This document shows positions 1 through 7,391 of a stretch of 64,000 nt of DNA, piece by piece. How positions within the stretch are numbered: the stretch's first letter is position 1; each line of letters opens with the position of its first letter. The notes below the pieces were generated by a model. That model was not told where the DNA came from, did not search any database, and worked only from the letters and a program-made list of their open reading frames with translations. Source of the stretch: an uncultured Dorea sp. (GTDB taxonomy: Bacteria; Bacillota; Clostridia; Lachnospirales; Lachnospiraceae); assembly GCA_948602995.1 (NCBI GenBank), contig CAPEBR010000002.1, forward strand, positions 73,894-137,893, given 5' to 3'. Both the position numbers and the translations under genes were made by a program.

Positions 1-52
1 AAAAGGTCATGCGTTTCATGCTTGCATGAAAAAGCAAGACCTCTTGACACGA
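1..52 (+). repeat. Dispersed repeat A, copy 1 (cut by window edge)
   Basis: A sequence beginning aaaaggtcatgcgtttcatg followed by a small GCTTGCATGA palindrome. Near-identical copies lie at 60530-60580 (same strand) and 30500-30552 (opposite strand), where the unit is preceded by tgatacaagtgtc or its variant. No coding potential is seen. It looks like a small dispersed intergenic repeat. Confidence 0.6.
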
Positions 53-111
53 AAAACACCGAGAAGCAGCCATTTTTCGTAGAAAAATGAGCGGATTCGA
101 GGTGCTTTAGG

Positions 112-148
112 ATTGTGGGAGTGCGTCAGCACGGAACAATCCGTGTAT
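112..148 (+). repeat. Dispersed palindromic repeat B, copy 1
   Basis: The stretch GGATTGT...AACAATCC can fold on itself. It carries the core gtgggagtgcgtcagcacgg. A close copy lies at 18018-18054, and an inverted partial copy near 50408-50424. It lies directly upstream of the deoC ribosome-binding site, so it may be in the deoC leader. Confidence 0.5.
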
Positions 149-179
149 ACATCATAATGCAATGAGGGAGGAGAAGAGG

Positions 180-845
180 ATGAATATGGAAATGTTGAAA
201 TATGTTGACCATACGCTGCTTACACAGACTGCAAGGTGGGAGGATATTAGGCAGATCCTGGATGACGCCATGAAGTATGGGGCTGCGTCGGCATGTATAC
301 CGGCCGCCTATGTGGAACAGGCTGCAAAGTATGTGGAGGGCAAGCTTCCAATCTGTACAGTGATTGGTTTCCCCAACGGGTACAGTACAAAGGAAACGAA
401 AGTATTCGAGACGAAAGATGCTATAGAAAAGGGAGCTGCGGAGATTGATATGGTGATCAATATTGGTTTCCTGAAAGACCAGAGATATGCAGAGGTGGAG
501 GAAGAAATCCGCGCTGTCAAAGCAGCATGCGGGGATAGAATCCTGAAAGTAATTATTGAGACATGTCTTCTGACTGGTGAAGAGAAGATTAAGATGTGTG
601 AGATTGTTACAAATGCCGGTGCGGATTACATTAAGACCTCTACCGGATTTTCCACTGCCGGAGCCACATTCGCAGACGTGGAGCTTATGAGGAAGCACGT
701 GGGGGCATCAGTTAAGGTGAAAGCGGCGGGAGGAATCGCTTCCTTTGATGATGCAGAGGAGTTTGTACGCCTGGGGGCAGAGAGACTGGGAACCAGCCGC
801 CTGGTAAAGCTCCTGAAGCAGGAGCAGACGCCGTCCGGTTATTAG
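180..845 (+). CDS. deoC: Deoxyribose-phosphate aldolase
   Basis: This class I aldolase cleaves 2-deoxy-D-ribose 5-phosphate to glyceraldehyde 3-phosphate and acetaldehyde, in cytosolic deoxynucleoside catabolism. The protein is a TIM barrel of about 221 residues, the usual DeoC length. The Schiff-base lysine lies in the family motif YIKTSTGF, and the upstream strand motif EIDMVINIG is also typical. I start at 180 because a strong agggagg site lies 8 bases upstream; an in-frame ATG at 162 overlaps that site. The gene is followed after 11 bases by the YgjV-like gene, so the two may be co-transcribed. No other nucleoside genes are adjacent. Confidence 0.93.
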   Translation: MNMEMLKYVDHTLLTQTARWEDIRQILDDAMKYGAASACIPAAYVEQAAKYVEGKLPICTVIGFPNGYSTKETKVFETKDAIEKGAAEIDMVINIGFLKDQRYAEVEEEIRAVKAACGDRILKVIIETCLLTGEEKIKMCEIVTNAGADYIKTSTGFSTAGATFADVELMRKHVGASVKVKAAGGIASFDDAEEFVRLGAERLGTSRLVKLLKQEQTPSGY

Positions 846-856
846 GAGAGTGAATT

Positions 857-1462
857 ATGAAGACATCTATGATCATAGAGATGGTAGGATACGCAGGTTC
901 GGTTCTGGTGCTAGTTGCATTTCTTATGACATCTGTGGTGAGACTGAGGATTGTGAACTCTATCGGAAGCCTGATTTTTGCAGTGTATGCGCTGATCATA
1001 CATTCCTACCCCACGGCGATTATGAATTTCTGCCTGGTTTTGATTAATATTCATTATCTGCGGGGCCTTAAAAATAAGGGGAACAGTTATGAGCTGATCA
1101 GTGTGGAGGCTGGAGATCACTTCCTGGATTATATGCTGAACCATTACAGGGAGGATATTGAGAAATGCTTCCCTGGTATAAGGATGGAGCTGGCGGAGGT
1201 TAACCGCGCGTATATTGTATGCTGCAGCACGGCTCCTGCAGGCGTGATGCTCGGGAAAGAAGAAGGAGGGGTTCTTGATATTATGCTGGACTACTCCACG
1301 CCGGCATACAGGGACTGCTCCATCGGGGAGTACCTGCTTGCAAGGCTCCCGGAAAAAGGGATCCGGACTCTCAGATATGCCGGACCAGTACAGAATCACA
1401 GGGAATATCTGTCCAAAATGGGATTCGCACTCCAGGATGGAATCTACCGGAGGGAATTGTAA
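857..1462 (+). CDS. YgjV-like membrane protein with GNAT-like C-terminal domain
   Basis: About the first 75 residues form hydrophobic segments resembling the YgjV family of small inner-membrane proteins (motif SIGSLIFAVYAL). The remaining ~125 residues are soluble. Their pattern of VLDIMLDYSTPAYRD, then GEYLLARL and a final YLSKMGF, resembles the end of a GNAT acetyltransferase fold. The function of such fused proteins is not known to me. A start at 857 is supported by aggagag just upstream. It could be cotranscribed with deoC. The GNAT assignment is pattern recognition only. Confidence 0.6.
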   Translation: MKTSMIIEMVGYAGSVLVLVAFLMTSVVRLRIVNSIGSLIFAVYALIIHSYPTAIMNFCLVLINIHYLRGLKNKGNSYELISVEAGDHFLDYMLNHYREDIEKCFPGIRMELAEVNRAYIVCCSTAPAGVMLGKEEGGVLDIMLDYSTPAYRDCSIGEYLLARLPEKGIRTLRYAGPVQNHREYLSKMGFALQDGIYRREL

Positions 1463-1482
1463 TTATAAAAACTATTGAGAAT

Positions 1483-1607
1483 TTGGTAAGAATGTGATAC
1501 ATTATAGACAGAGGGGAAGCCATACAAGCGGCTCTCCCCTTTTGTGAATTGTTTACCTATGCTTTAACATAGGCATGCCGTCACTATTGGTAGTAGTGGC
1601 GGCTATT
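1483..1607 (+). ncRNA. Candidate antisense (antitoxin) RNA region of a type I toxin locus, disrupted
   Basis: A promoter-like stretch (gtgatacattatagacag) is followed by a hairpin, aggggaagcc / ggctctcccct with one bulge, and TTTT at 1512-1543. Similar promoter-plus-start segments occur at 18140-18175 and, on both strands, at 30300-30425. The region runs into the left direct repeat at 1585-1607, which matches the 3' end of the toxin pseudogene at 3764-3886 in antisense. I infer that it was the antitoxin RNA of that toxin before an element inserted. No transcription evidence is available. Confidence 0.35.
1585..1607 (+). repeat. Left attachment-site-like direct repeat (attL)
   Basis: TATTGG followed by one variable base and the exact 16-base core AGTAGTGGCGGCTATT. 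The same sequence recurs at 3774-3796 with a single mismatch. It lies 18 bases beyond the integrase stop codon. Confidence 0.65.
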
Positions 1608-1624
1608 TCTCTGAATCCCTTTAT

Positions 1625-2620
1625 TTAAAGGCTTTCCAGCATTTCAGATGTTAAATTTACACCAATCTCTACACCAATTTTTCCGATTACCTTTAGCATG
1701 GCTGCACTATTTTTCATTTCCTGTGCTTTCCTATCATCCATACAATGCACATAAATATTCATTGTTACTCCGATATTGCTGTGCCTTAAAATAGATTGGA
1801 GTGTTTTTGGCTGCATCCTTGCTTTTGCACATCTTGTTGCAAAACTGTGTCGTAATACGTGCATACTAAAATGTTCAATCCCTGCTTTTCTGCATTTCTG
1901 TTGAATATCTTTATTGTATGTAGAATTTTTAATCGGATTTCCACGTTTTGAAAGAAATACGAAATCATGATATTCTATCGGTACGATGTTTAATGACAGC
2001 ATTTTCTGTCTTTGGTTCTTCAGTATGCATGCTGCTTCATCACTCAATGGAATGTCATGCAATCCTGACTTGCTTTTGGGGCTTCTTATTTCCCGTTCTC
2101 CTGTGAATGTCCTGTAATCAATAGTTCTTTTCACATGGATAATCCCTTTTTCAAAGTCAATATCTGACCATTTTAACCCAGCAAGTTCCCCTGCCCGTAA
2201 ACCTGTTAGCAATACAAGGGCATATTGATTATAATTGCTTTTCCCTTTTACCGCGTTAAGAAAAGCCTTTTGCTCATCAACCGTTAATACCCTTTCTACC
2301 TTTGGTTTTTTGCCCTTGGTACATTTCACAGCATTTGAAACTGGATTTTTTGCAATCAGCCCATTTTCTACAGCACTCTCAAACATGGAATACATTGTGA
2401 TTCTGGTTAGCCCAACCGTTGACGTATAGTACCCCGATTCTGCCATCTGGTTTAATACATTTTGACAATGCAGGGATTTCACATCATTTAAAAGCATATT
2501 GCCAATGCAATCCGCTATATTGTGCTTAAACCTGTCTTTGTAATTTTGCAGTGTCCTTGTCTTTACATTGCCAGCTTTGAAATTCTCAATCCAGTAATCA
2601 AACCATGCGGAAACTGTCAT
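1625..2620 (-). CDS. Tyrosine site-specific integrase, lacking the arm-binding N-terminus
   Basis: Integrase of the Tn916/phage family that would catalyse integration and excision. From the ATG at 2620 the protein has the SAM-like core-binding domain (about 1-100) and the catalytic domain with R142 (TGLRAGEL), K184, H254-x-x-R257 (HVLRHSF), H280 (RHSN) and nucleophile Y290, so the active site is complete. Relatives of this type are near 390-400 residues; the missing 60 or so form the arm-type DNA-binding domain. The frame stays open upstream into excisionase-like sequence, so this is a deletion fusion and 2620 is only the first ATG. No good ribosome-binding site precedes it. Likely inactive in regulated excision. 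Confidence 0.8.
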   Translation of the reverse strand: MTVSAWFDYWIENFKAGNVKTRTLQNYKDRFKHNIADCIGNMLLNDVKSLHCQNVLNQMAESGYYTSTVGLTRITMYSMFESAVENGLIAKNPVSNAVKCTKGKKPKVERVLTVDEQKAFLNAVKGKSNYNQYALVLLTGLRAGELAGLKWSDIDFEKGIIHVKRTIDYRTFTGEREIRSPKSKSGLHDIPLSDEAACILKNQRQKMLSLNIVPIEYHDFVFLSKRGNPIKNSTYNKDIQQKCRKAGIEHFSMHVLRHSFATRCAKARMQPKTLQSILRHSNIGVTMNIYVHCMDDRKAQEMKNSAAMLKVIGKIGVEIGVNLTSEMLESL

Positions 2621-2829
2621 ATCATCCCATGTGCTTATGCTCCTGCCGATATAAAGGACAAATGGGCAGTTCGGTTTCTTTGCCAGTTCATTCAGCTTGC
2701 AGATACCGATATTGCTATATGCAGCAGCTTCTTCAACAGTTAAAGCTACTTTCTGCCAGACTGGAACAACAATGCTGTTTGTTTGCTGATTGGCAGCAGT
2801 ACAGCCATAATTGCTAAACTTTTCTTCAT
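2621..2829 (-). pseudogene. Excisionase (Xis) remnant fused in frame to the integrase
   Basis: Reading leftwards, AAAGGAG is followed by an ATG at 2829. One base shift after that start, the frame reads VPVWQKVALTVEEAA and then CPFVLYIGR. This matches the pattern of Tn916-type Xis (W-x-K/R-x-x-LTVEEAA and a YIGR/NGNR strand). From the ATG itself only 28 residues are read before a stop, so a frameshift of one base lies near the start. After YIGR the sequence passes directly, in frame, into the integrase (ISTWDDM). A deletion therefore removed the end of xis and the beginning of int. Confidence 0.6.
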
Positions 2830-2968
2830 GGTTTGCTTCTCCTTTATAATTTGAATCTTTTAATACTGTTACAACAATAGAACATTACTGATGCGCTCAC
2901 AAGTTCGCTTGTCTTGCTATTCGCTATTGCTCATAGCAACTATGTAGAATATGGAAAAGTTGTCACCT

Positions 2969-3205
2969 TTATCTTTTGTAGAAGGGATTTATTACTACAG
3001 AAGTTTTGAGTGACAACTTTTCTATGTACTGATTGTCATATTTATTTAATACTTCCTTATCAAGTCCATATATCTGAATTATTTCCGTATCTGTCATATC
3101 ATCGTATTCAGCATTGTTTTCTCTAAATTTTTTTTATCTGTGATAACAACCTGCAGTATACTATTCCCATCTTCTTCAAATGAGGAAAATATAATCTCGG
3201 ATTTT
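2969..3205 (-). pseudogene. Broken small gene of the element, unknown function
   Basis: Reading leftwards, one frame gives GNSILQVVITDKK and, after a run of eight A, the next frame continues with EYDDMTDTEIIQIYGLDK and ends in NPFYKR at a stop at 2969. No start codon is seen and the upstream frame is closed. It appears to be a frameshifted relic. The family is not recognised. A 13-base inverted repeat (gaaaagttgtcac / gtgacaacttttc) at about 2952-3023 flanks and overlaps its 3' end. Confidence 0.35.
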
Positions 3206-3389
3206 TAATTTTAGTTTTAAGATTATTTTAACAATAAAATTTTGAAATACAATTCTTGAAATGGATTGGATTTTTGCTATAATATAGACAGGAGATAAGC
3301 AAACTAATAAGGTTAAACACTAAAAAATCAAAAATTATGGAATAATGCCAGCAAACGAATGAACAGGCAAACAGTTAGAAAAAAGGCTC

Positions 3390-3418
3390 TTGCAATTAAA
3401 CTTAAGATATACTATATT
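3390..3418 (+). promoter_or_regulatory. Candidate antisense RNA promoter facing the toxin gene
   Basis: TTGCAA at 3390-3395, a 17-base spacer and TATATT at 3413-3418. Transcription would begin about 3425, at the 3' end of the small toxin-like ORF at 3417-3548, and run antisense through it. This convergent arrangement is that of type I toxin-antitoxin loci. Confidence 0.5.
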
Positions 3419-3548
3419 ATAAACACAAACAAAAAAACAACTGCCCACAAGGGGTTGACCATTGATTAGATAGCAATGCCAGAAGGAATATGCCAAAGGT
3501 CAGCAACTCCATAAGAGAAATATGAATCTTATGTTTTCTCTTTTTCAT
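3417..3548 (-). CDS. Small hydrophobic holin-like (type I) toxin candidate, 43 residues
   Basis: The ORF begins MKKRKHKIHISLMELLTFGI: a basic N-terminus and a single hydrophobic segment of about 15 residues, as in Firmicute 'putative holin-like toxin' peptides that act on the membrane. A GGGGGTGA ribosome-binding site lies 5 bases upstream and is partly enclosed by a CATTCT/AGAATG hairpin. A strong promoter precedes it, and a convergent promoter faces its 3' end. The C-terminal part (NQWSTPCGQLFFCLCL) is unusual, so the original end may differ. Function by resemblance only. Confidence 0.55.
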   Translation of the reverse strand: MKKRKHKIHISLMELLTFGIFLLALLSNQWSTPCGQLFFCLCL

Positions 3549-3612
3549 AGCATCACCCCCATTCTCTTTAGAATGAGGTCAACGCACCCTGTAACACGAT
3601 TGCTCTTTTGAG

Positions 3613-3641
3613 ATTATAGCACATCTTTTGACACTCCACAA
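3613..3641 (-). promoter_or_regulatory. Promoter of the holin-like toxin gene
   Basis: On the minus strand TTGTGG (3641-3636), a 17-base spacer and TATAAT (3618-3613). A TGC just before the -10 makes it an extended -10. It lies about 65 bases upstream of the toxin ATG at 3548. Confidence 0.55.
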
Positions 3642-3763
3642 CAATTTTTTTATCACATACAAATAGGAGTTGCAAATTTGCATCTCCCTACAATATGTTT
3701 CATTTCATACAAAAAGGATGCCAAAACCAGTAATATGTGTATGACAACGGTTTTGTGTAAACA

Positions 3764-3886
3764 TCATAATGAATATTGGCAGTAGTGGCGGCTATTACTT
3801 TTTTCCTTGTAAATCTGATAAAACAGACTGATAAGGGCGGCAATGAGTATACCGATCTGAATTTAATACTGATATGTAACGTACAT
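3764..3886 (-). pseudogene. Holin-like type I toxin with internal stop; host of the integrated element
   Basis: From the ATG at 3886 the frame reads MYVTYQY, a TAA at 3863-3865, then IQIGILIAALISLFYQIYKE, a membrane segment typical of holin-like toxin peptides. The TAA replaces one codon; the frame is otherwise intact. A GGAGGG site lies 8 bases upstream and pairs with CCCTCC (hairpin 3895-3918), hiding the ribosome-binding site as in type I toxin mRNAs. The last codons overlap the right direct repeat (3774-3796), so the current C-terminus (HYCQYSL) comes from the insertion. Confidence 0.55.
3774..3796 (+). repeat. Right attachment-site-like direct repeat (attR)
   Basis: Matches 1585-1607 at 22 of 23 positions. 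It lies inside the 3' end of the toxin pseudogene. Confidence 0.65.
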
Positions 3887-4158
3887 CGCGATCACCCTCC
3901 TTCCTTTCGCTCGGAGGGCTGATTAAAACCTCCTGAAATAGACTGGAGGGGTAAAGCCGCCTGGCTTAATGGTCTTTCCCTATCGACAATATATCATAAT
4001 TTTCCCCATGAAGCAATATCTTCTATATGCCATCACCCTCTGAAAATCCATAGGGTTAGTGGCAAAAATTTACTGTTTTAGGTCAAAAAAACGTATTTAT
4101 TCATTTTTATCCTGATGTTATTCTATACAAAACATTAAAATTAAGGAGGAATGAAGAC
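3887..4158 (-). promoter_or_regulatory. Leader and promoter of the broken toxin; upstream region of the ABC operon
   Basis: The minus strand carries atatattgtcgatagggaaa (about 3972-3991), a promoter and transcript-start motif shared with 30300-30325. It is followed by a hairpin-rich leader and the SD-sequestering hairpin at 3895-3918. The segment around 4019-4060 (tatatgccatca) also recurs at 18190-18225. On the plus strand, an AT-rich stretch and aaggagg at about 4143-4149 lead into the solute-binding protein gene. No ORF is seen. Confidence 0.4.
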
Positions 4159-5493
4159 ATGAAAAGAAAACAGGCGGCTGCGCTTGGCCTTGCGGCAGTT
4201 ATGGCGGTTTCCATGTGTGCCTGCGGCAATTCAGAAAAAAAGGAGAGCAACTCAGAGGGCGGCGGGGCATCAGATGAAAAGACCATTACATACTGGAATA
4301 TCGGTACGGAGGATCCGGATCAGTCCATCCTGAAATCGGCGGTGGATTATTTTAATGAGAATTCTGATTCAGGTTATCAGGTGGAGATGACGTCAATCCA
4401 GAATGACAAGTATAAAGAGAAACTTGTCATCGCCATGAGCTCGGGTGAGTGCCCGGATATGTACACGAGCTGGACAGGCGGGCCTTTGCAGGAGTACATT
4501 GAATCAGGGTATGCCCAGCCGGTTACAGATCTTTATAAGGAAAAGGGGCTGGACAAGATCTATATGGAAAGCGCAACCGCACAGGCATCTTTTAATGATG
4601 AAATCTATGCTGTTCCGATATTGAATGTGGCAATTAGCGGTATCTTCTACAACAAAGACATGTTTGACAAATATAGTCTGAAAGAGCCTGAGACAATCTC
4701 GGATCTTGAAAACATATGTGAGACGCTGAAGAAGAATGACATTGTGCCGTTTGCACTTGCCAACAGCACAAAATGGCAGGGCTCCATGTATTATCAGGGG
4801 CTTGCAACACGATATGCAGGACTGGATGATTTCAGGGCTGCCTTTGACGGAAGCGGATCCTTTGATGCAGAATGTTTCAAGTATGCAGGAGAAAAGATTC
4901 AGGACTGGGTGAAGAAAGGATATTTCCCGGAGGGTGTAAATTCACTTAGCACGGACGATGGGCAGGATAAGCAGCTTCTGTATCAGGAGCAGGCTTGTAT
5001 GTTCTATTCTGGATCCTGGTATACAGGGACGATCAAATCCGACAGCGAGGATTTTTATAATAAGCTTGGATGGTTCCCGTTCCCGGAGGCAGACGGCGTA
5101 GACAAGGGAGCAGAGTACGCTTCTATCTGTAACGGTACAATCGGAGACCAGTTTATTTCCTTTAGCTGTAAGGATGACAAGCTAAAAGCTGCGTTTGATT
5201 GTGTATCCTATTATTCGACAGAGGAAAGCATCAACAATATGGTAGACAATGGGAAGATTCCTCCGGTTGCAGGAGTGCAGGAGAAACTTTCAGATCCGCT
5301 TTCACTGGAAATCTGCCAGTTTGCGGAAAGCGCAACGGATGTCCAGCTGTGGTATGACCAGTATCTTCCATCGTCCGTTGCAAATGCACATCTGGATTCA
5401 TGTCAGGAACTTTTCGGACTGACCATGACGCCAGAGGACGCATGTGCGGCAACGCAGGCGGCTATGCAGGAATACATTGCAGATAAAGAATAG
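4159..5493 (+). CDS. ABC sugar transporter, extracellular solute-binding lipoprotein
   Basis: Family 1 (CUT1-type) solute-binding protein that captures an oligosaccharide and delivers it to the permeases encoded just downstream. The first 22 residues are a lipoprotein signal ending in MCACG, with C22 the likely lipidated cysteine; a Ser/Gly/Glu-rich linker follows. The mature part has the usual ~420 residues, with family features TYWNIGTEDPD near the start and W/Y-rich strands. Neighbouring GH3 and GH10 genes point to xylo-oligosaccharides as the ligand; that is inference. A strong hairpin follows the gene, so its transcript may be more abundant than that of the permeases. No ATPase gene is in the operon; a shared MsmX-type ATPase elsewhere is expected. 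Confidence 0.9.
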   Translation: MKRKQAAALGLAAVMAVSMCACGNSEKKESNSEGGGASDEKTITYWNIGTEDPDQSILKSAVDYFNENSDSGYQVEMTSIQNDKYKEKLVIAMSSGECPDMYTSWTGGPLQEYIESGYAQPVTDLYKEKGLDKIYMESATAQASFNDEIYAVPILNVAISGIFYNKDMFDKYSLKEPETISDLENICETLKKNDIVPFALANSTKWQGSMYYQGLATRYAGLDDFRAAFDGSGSFDAECFKYAGEKIQDWVKKGYFPEGVNSLSTDDGQDKQLLYQEQACMFYSGSWYTGTIKSDSEDFYNKLGWFPFPEADGVDKGAEYASICNGTIGDQFISFSCKDDKLKAAFDCVSYYSTEESINNMVDNGKIPPVAGVQEKLSDPLSLEICQFAESATDVQLWYDQYLPSSVANAHLDSCQELFGLTMTPEDACAATQAAMQEYIADKE

Positions 5494-5528
5494 GGGATCA
5501 GGGATTCGGGAGAATACGTATGTAACGG

Positions 5529-5567
5529 ACCGCGTGGCTCAGGTAATACAACAGGCCACGCGGTTTT
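5529..5567 (+). terminator. Intercistronic hairpin between binding protein and permease genes
   Basis: A perfect 10-bp stem, ACCGCGTGGC / GCCACGCGGT, with a 16-base loop followed by TTTT. It probably causes partial termination or stabilises the upstream mRNA. The second ABC operon has the same feature at 58736-58768. Confidence 0.7.
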
Positions 5568-5586
5568 ATGAAAGGAGAAAAACAAT

Positions 5587-6498
5587 ATGAATAAGAACAA
5601 GAATTCACTTGAAGCGAATAACAGAAAAAGTGTTGCGGTCACTGCTGTTATTTTTCTTCTGCCTGTTATACTCTTTCTGGCGGTGTATGTCTTATATCCG
5701 ATTATAGATACATTTGTGATCAGTACCTATAAGTGGAACGGTATATCGGCAAACCGGGATTTTGTGGGCTTGAAAAACTGGAAACGACTGCTTGAGGACA
5801 CAAAGTTCTGGGCTGCGTTCTGGCATAATATCGTCATTATGGTTGTGTCTGTTGTCATTCAGATTCCGCTGGGGCTGGCACTTGCAACGTTCCTCAATTT
5901 CTTCACGAAAAAAGTAAGAATCTCCCGGGTTTTTAAGACTGTCTGGTTTTTCCCGTACCTGATGTCCTCTGTAGCCATTGGTTTCCTTTTTACCTATGCG
6001 CTTGCTACGAATGGAGGAATCATCAGCACCATATCAGGGTGGTTTGGAGGACAGAATATTGACCTGCTGGGGAATCCAAAGACAGCGCTTCTTACGATTA
6101 TCCTGATCGTTTCCTGGCAGTTTACTCCATTTTATATGGTTTACTGTATGGCGGGATATTCTGGTATTTCCGATGATATCTATGAAGCATCTGTGATTGA
6201 CGGAGCCACAAGAGGACAGTATTTCTGGAAGGTTGCGCTGCCTCTTCTGAAGCCTTCCCTGATCAGTGCGGCAATCCTGTCTATGGTGGGATCCCTGAAG
6301 TACTTTGATCTGATCTATGTTATGACAAATGGAGGACCGGGTTCTTCTACAGAGCTGATGGCTACTTACATGTACAAATTCTCTTTCAGTCAGTTTAACA
6401 TGGGTTATGGTTCAACAGTGGCGGGCGGAATGTTCATTCTGATTACAGCTGTTGCCCTTCTGACAATGAAAGGCTTAAATCGCGGAGGTGAAGAGTAA
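5587..6498 (+). CDS. ABC sugar transporter permease (MalF/UgpA type)
   Basis: One of the two membrane subunits of the CUT1 importer. The 303-residue protein has a first hydrophobic segment at about 17-40, several further segments, and the EAA loop near residues 199-220 (EASVIDGATRGQYFW, then LPLLKP) that contacts the ATPase. A ribosome-binding site aaaggag lies upstream. Its stop codon overlaps the start of the next permease by one base, so the pair is translationally coupled. Confidence 0.92.
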   Translation: MNKNKNSLEANNRKSVAVTAVIFLLPVILFLAVYVLYPIIDTFVISTYKWNGISANRDFVGLKNWKRLLEDTKFWAAFWHNIVIMVVSVVIQIPLGLALATFLNFFTKKVRISRVFKTVWFFPYLMSSVAIGFLFTYALATNGGIISTISGWFGGQNIDLLGNPKTALLTIILIVSWQFTPFYMVYCMAGYSGISDDIYEASVIDGATRGQYFWKVALPLLKPSLISAAILSMVGSLKYFDLIYVMTNGGPGSSTELMATYMYKFSFSQFNMGYGSTVAGGMFILITAVALLTMKGLNRGGEE

Positions 6499-7364
6499 TG
6501 AAAGGTAAAGAGGGAAAAAATACGATTAAAAAAACAACCGTAAAGGGACATGTCTCATGGATCATTGCCTGTGTGCTGGCAGCCTTCTGGCTTTTGATCA
6601 CCATACTGCCGTTTATTTTCATGGTGCTCAATTCCTTTAAGGATAAATTTGAGATGCTCGTAAAGGGGATCTTCCAGCTGCCTGACAAATTTAATACAAC
6701 TAATTATTCAGAAGTTCTTAATGGAAGATTCTTCCATTATTTTATGAATTCCATTATTGTGCTTACAATTTCCCTGGTTGTACTTTTGTTTATTTCGGCA
6801 TGCGCGGCGTACCCTCTGGCGAGGTTTAAGTTCAGGCTGAATGGGTTTATTTATGGCCTGATTGTAGCATGTATGTCAATTCCAATCCATATTACATTAA
6901 TTCCTGTTTTTAAATTGTCCAAATCTATTGGATTATATGATACAATATGGGCATTGATAGGTCCTTATATTGCGTTTGGAATACCGATCTCAGTGTTTAT
7001 TCTGACAAGTTTTATGAAGGAAATCCCAAAGGAGATTGAAGAGGCGGCCGCCATCGACGGGTGCAGCAGGTTCAGGATGTTCTTTTCCGTGATACTGCCG
7101 CTATCGAAGCCGGGTCTTTCTACGCTGGCAATATATAATGGTGTTACGATGTGGAATGAATTTTCCTTCGCATATACACTGACCCAGTCTCCTGAGGCAA
7201 GAACCCTTCCCCTGGCAGTATGGGACTTCCAGGGCCAGTATTCCATGAACATACCAATGATTATGGCAGTGCTTACACTGACCATACTTCCGATGATTAT
7301 ATTATATATTTTCATGCAGGAGAAACTGGTAAAAGGCATGATGGCAGGGGCAGTAAAAGGATAG
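6498..7364 (+). CDS. ABC sugar transporter permease (MalG/UgpE type)
   Basis: Second CUT1 membrane subunit, 288 residues with about six transmembrane segments. The EAA loop reads EEAAAIDGCSRFRMF followed by LPLSKP, typical of MalG-like partners. The start overlaps the preceding stop (taATG). It ends in GMMAGAVKG, the conserved C-terminal tail of this group. It forms a heterodimer with the product of 5587-6498. Confidence 0.92.
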   Translation: MKGKEGKNTIKKTTVKGHVSWIIACVLAAFWLLITILPFIFMVLNSFKDKFEMLVKGIFQLPDKFNTTNYSEVLNGRFFHYFMNSIIVLTISLVVLLFISACAAYPLARFKFRLNGFIYGLIVACMSIPIHITLIPVFKLSKSIGLYDTIWALIGPYIAFGIPISVFILTSFMKEIPKEIEEAAAIDGCSRFRMFFSVILPLSKPGLSTLAIYNGVTMWNEFSFAYTLTQSPEARTLPLAVWDFQGQYSMNIPMIMAVLTLTILPMIILYIFMQEKLVKGMMAGAVKG

Positions 7365-7391
7365 AGAAGCTTACATGCGGGGATGATAGTT

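Larger units (their letters stand above)
1585..3796. mobile_element. Decayed integrative element bounded by 23-bp direct repeats
   Basis: Positions 1585-1607 and 3774-3796 match at 22 of 23 bases; the exact core is AGTAGTGGCGGCTATT. The integrase gene ends 18 bases inside the left repeat, the usual place for an integrase next to its attachment site. Inside are an integrase fused to an excisionase remnant, a broken small gene and a toxin/antisense pair; no conjugation genes remain. Removing one repeat plus the interior rejoins the 3' end of the toxin pseudogene at 3764-3886, which would then end in RHYYQ. I read this as a small deletion remnant of a Tn916-type element. Confidence 0.7.

Noticed and set aside
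1512..1543. A terminator for the YgjV-like gene
   Set aside because: The hairpin with TTTT could act so, but the promoter-like bases just before it and the copies elsewhere make a separate small RNA start more likely; either reading is possible.
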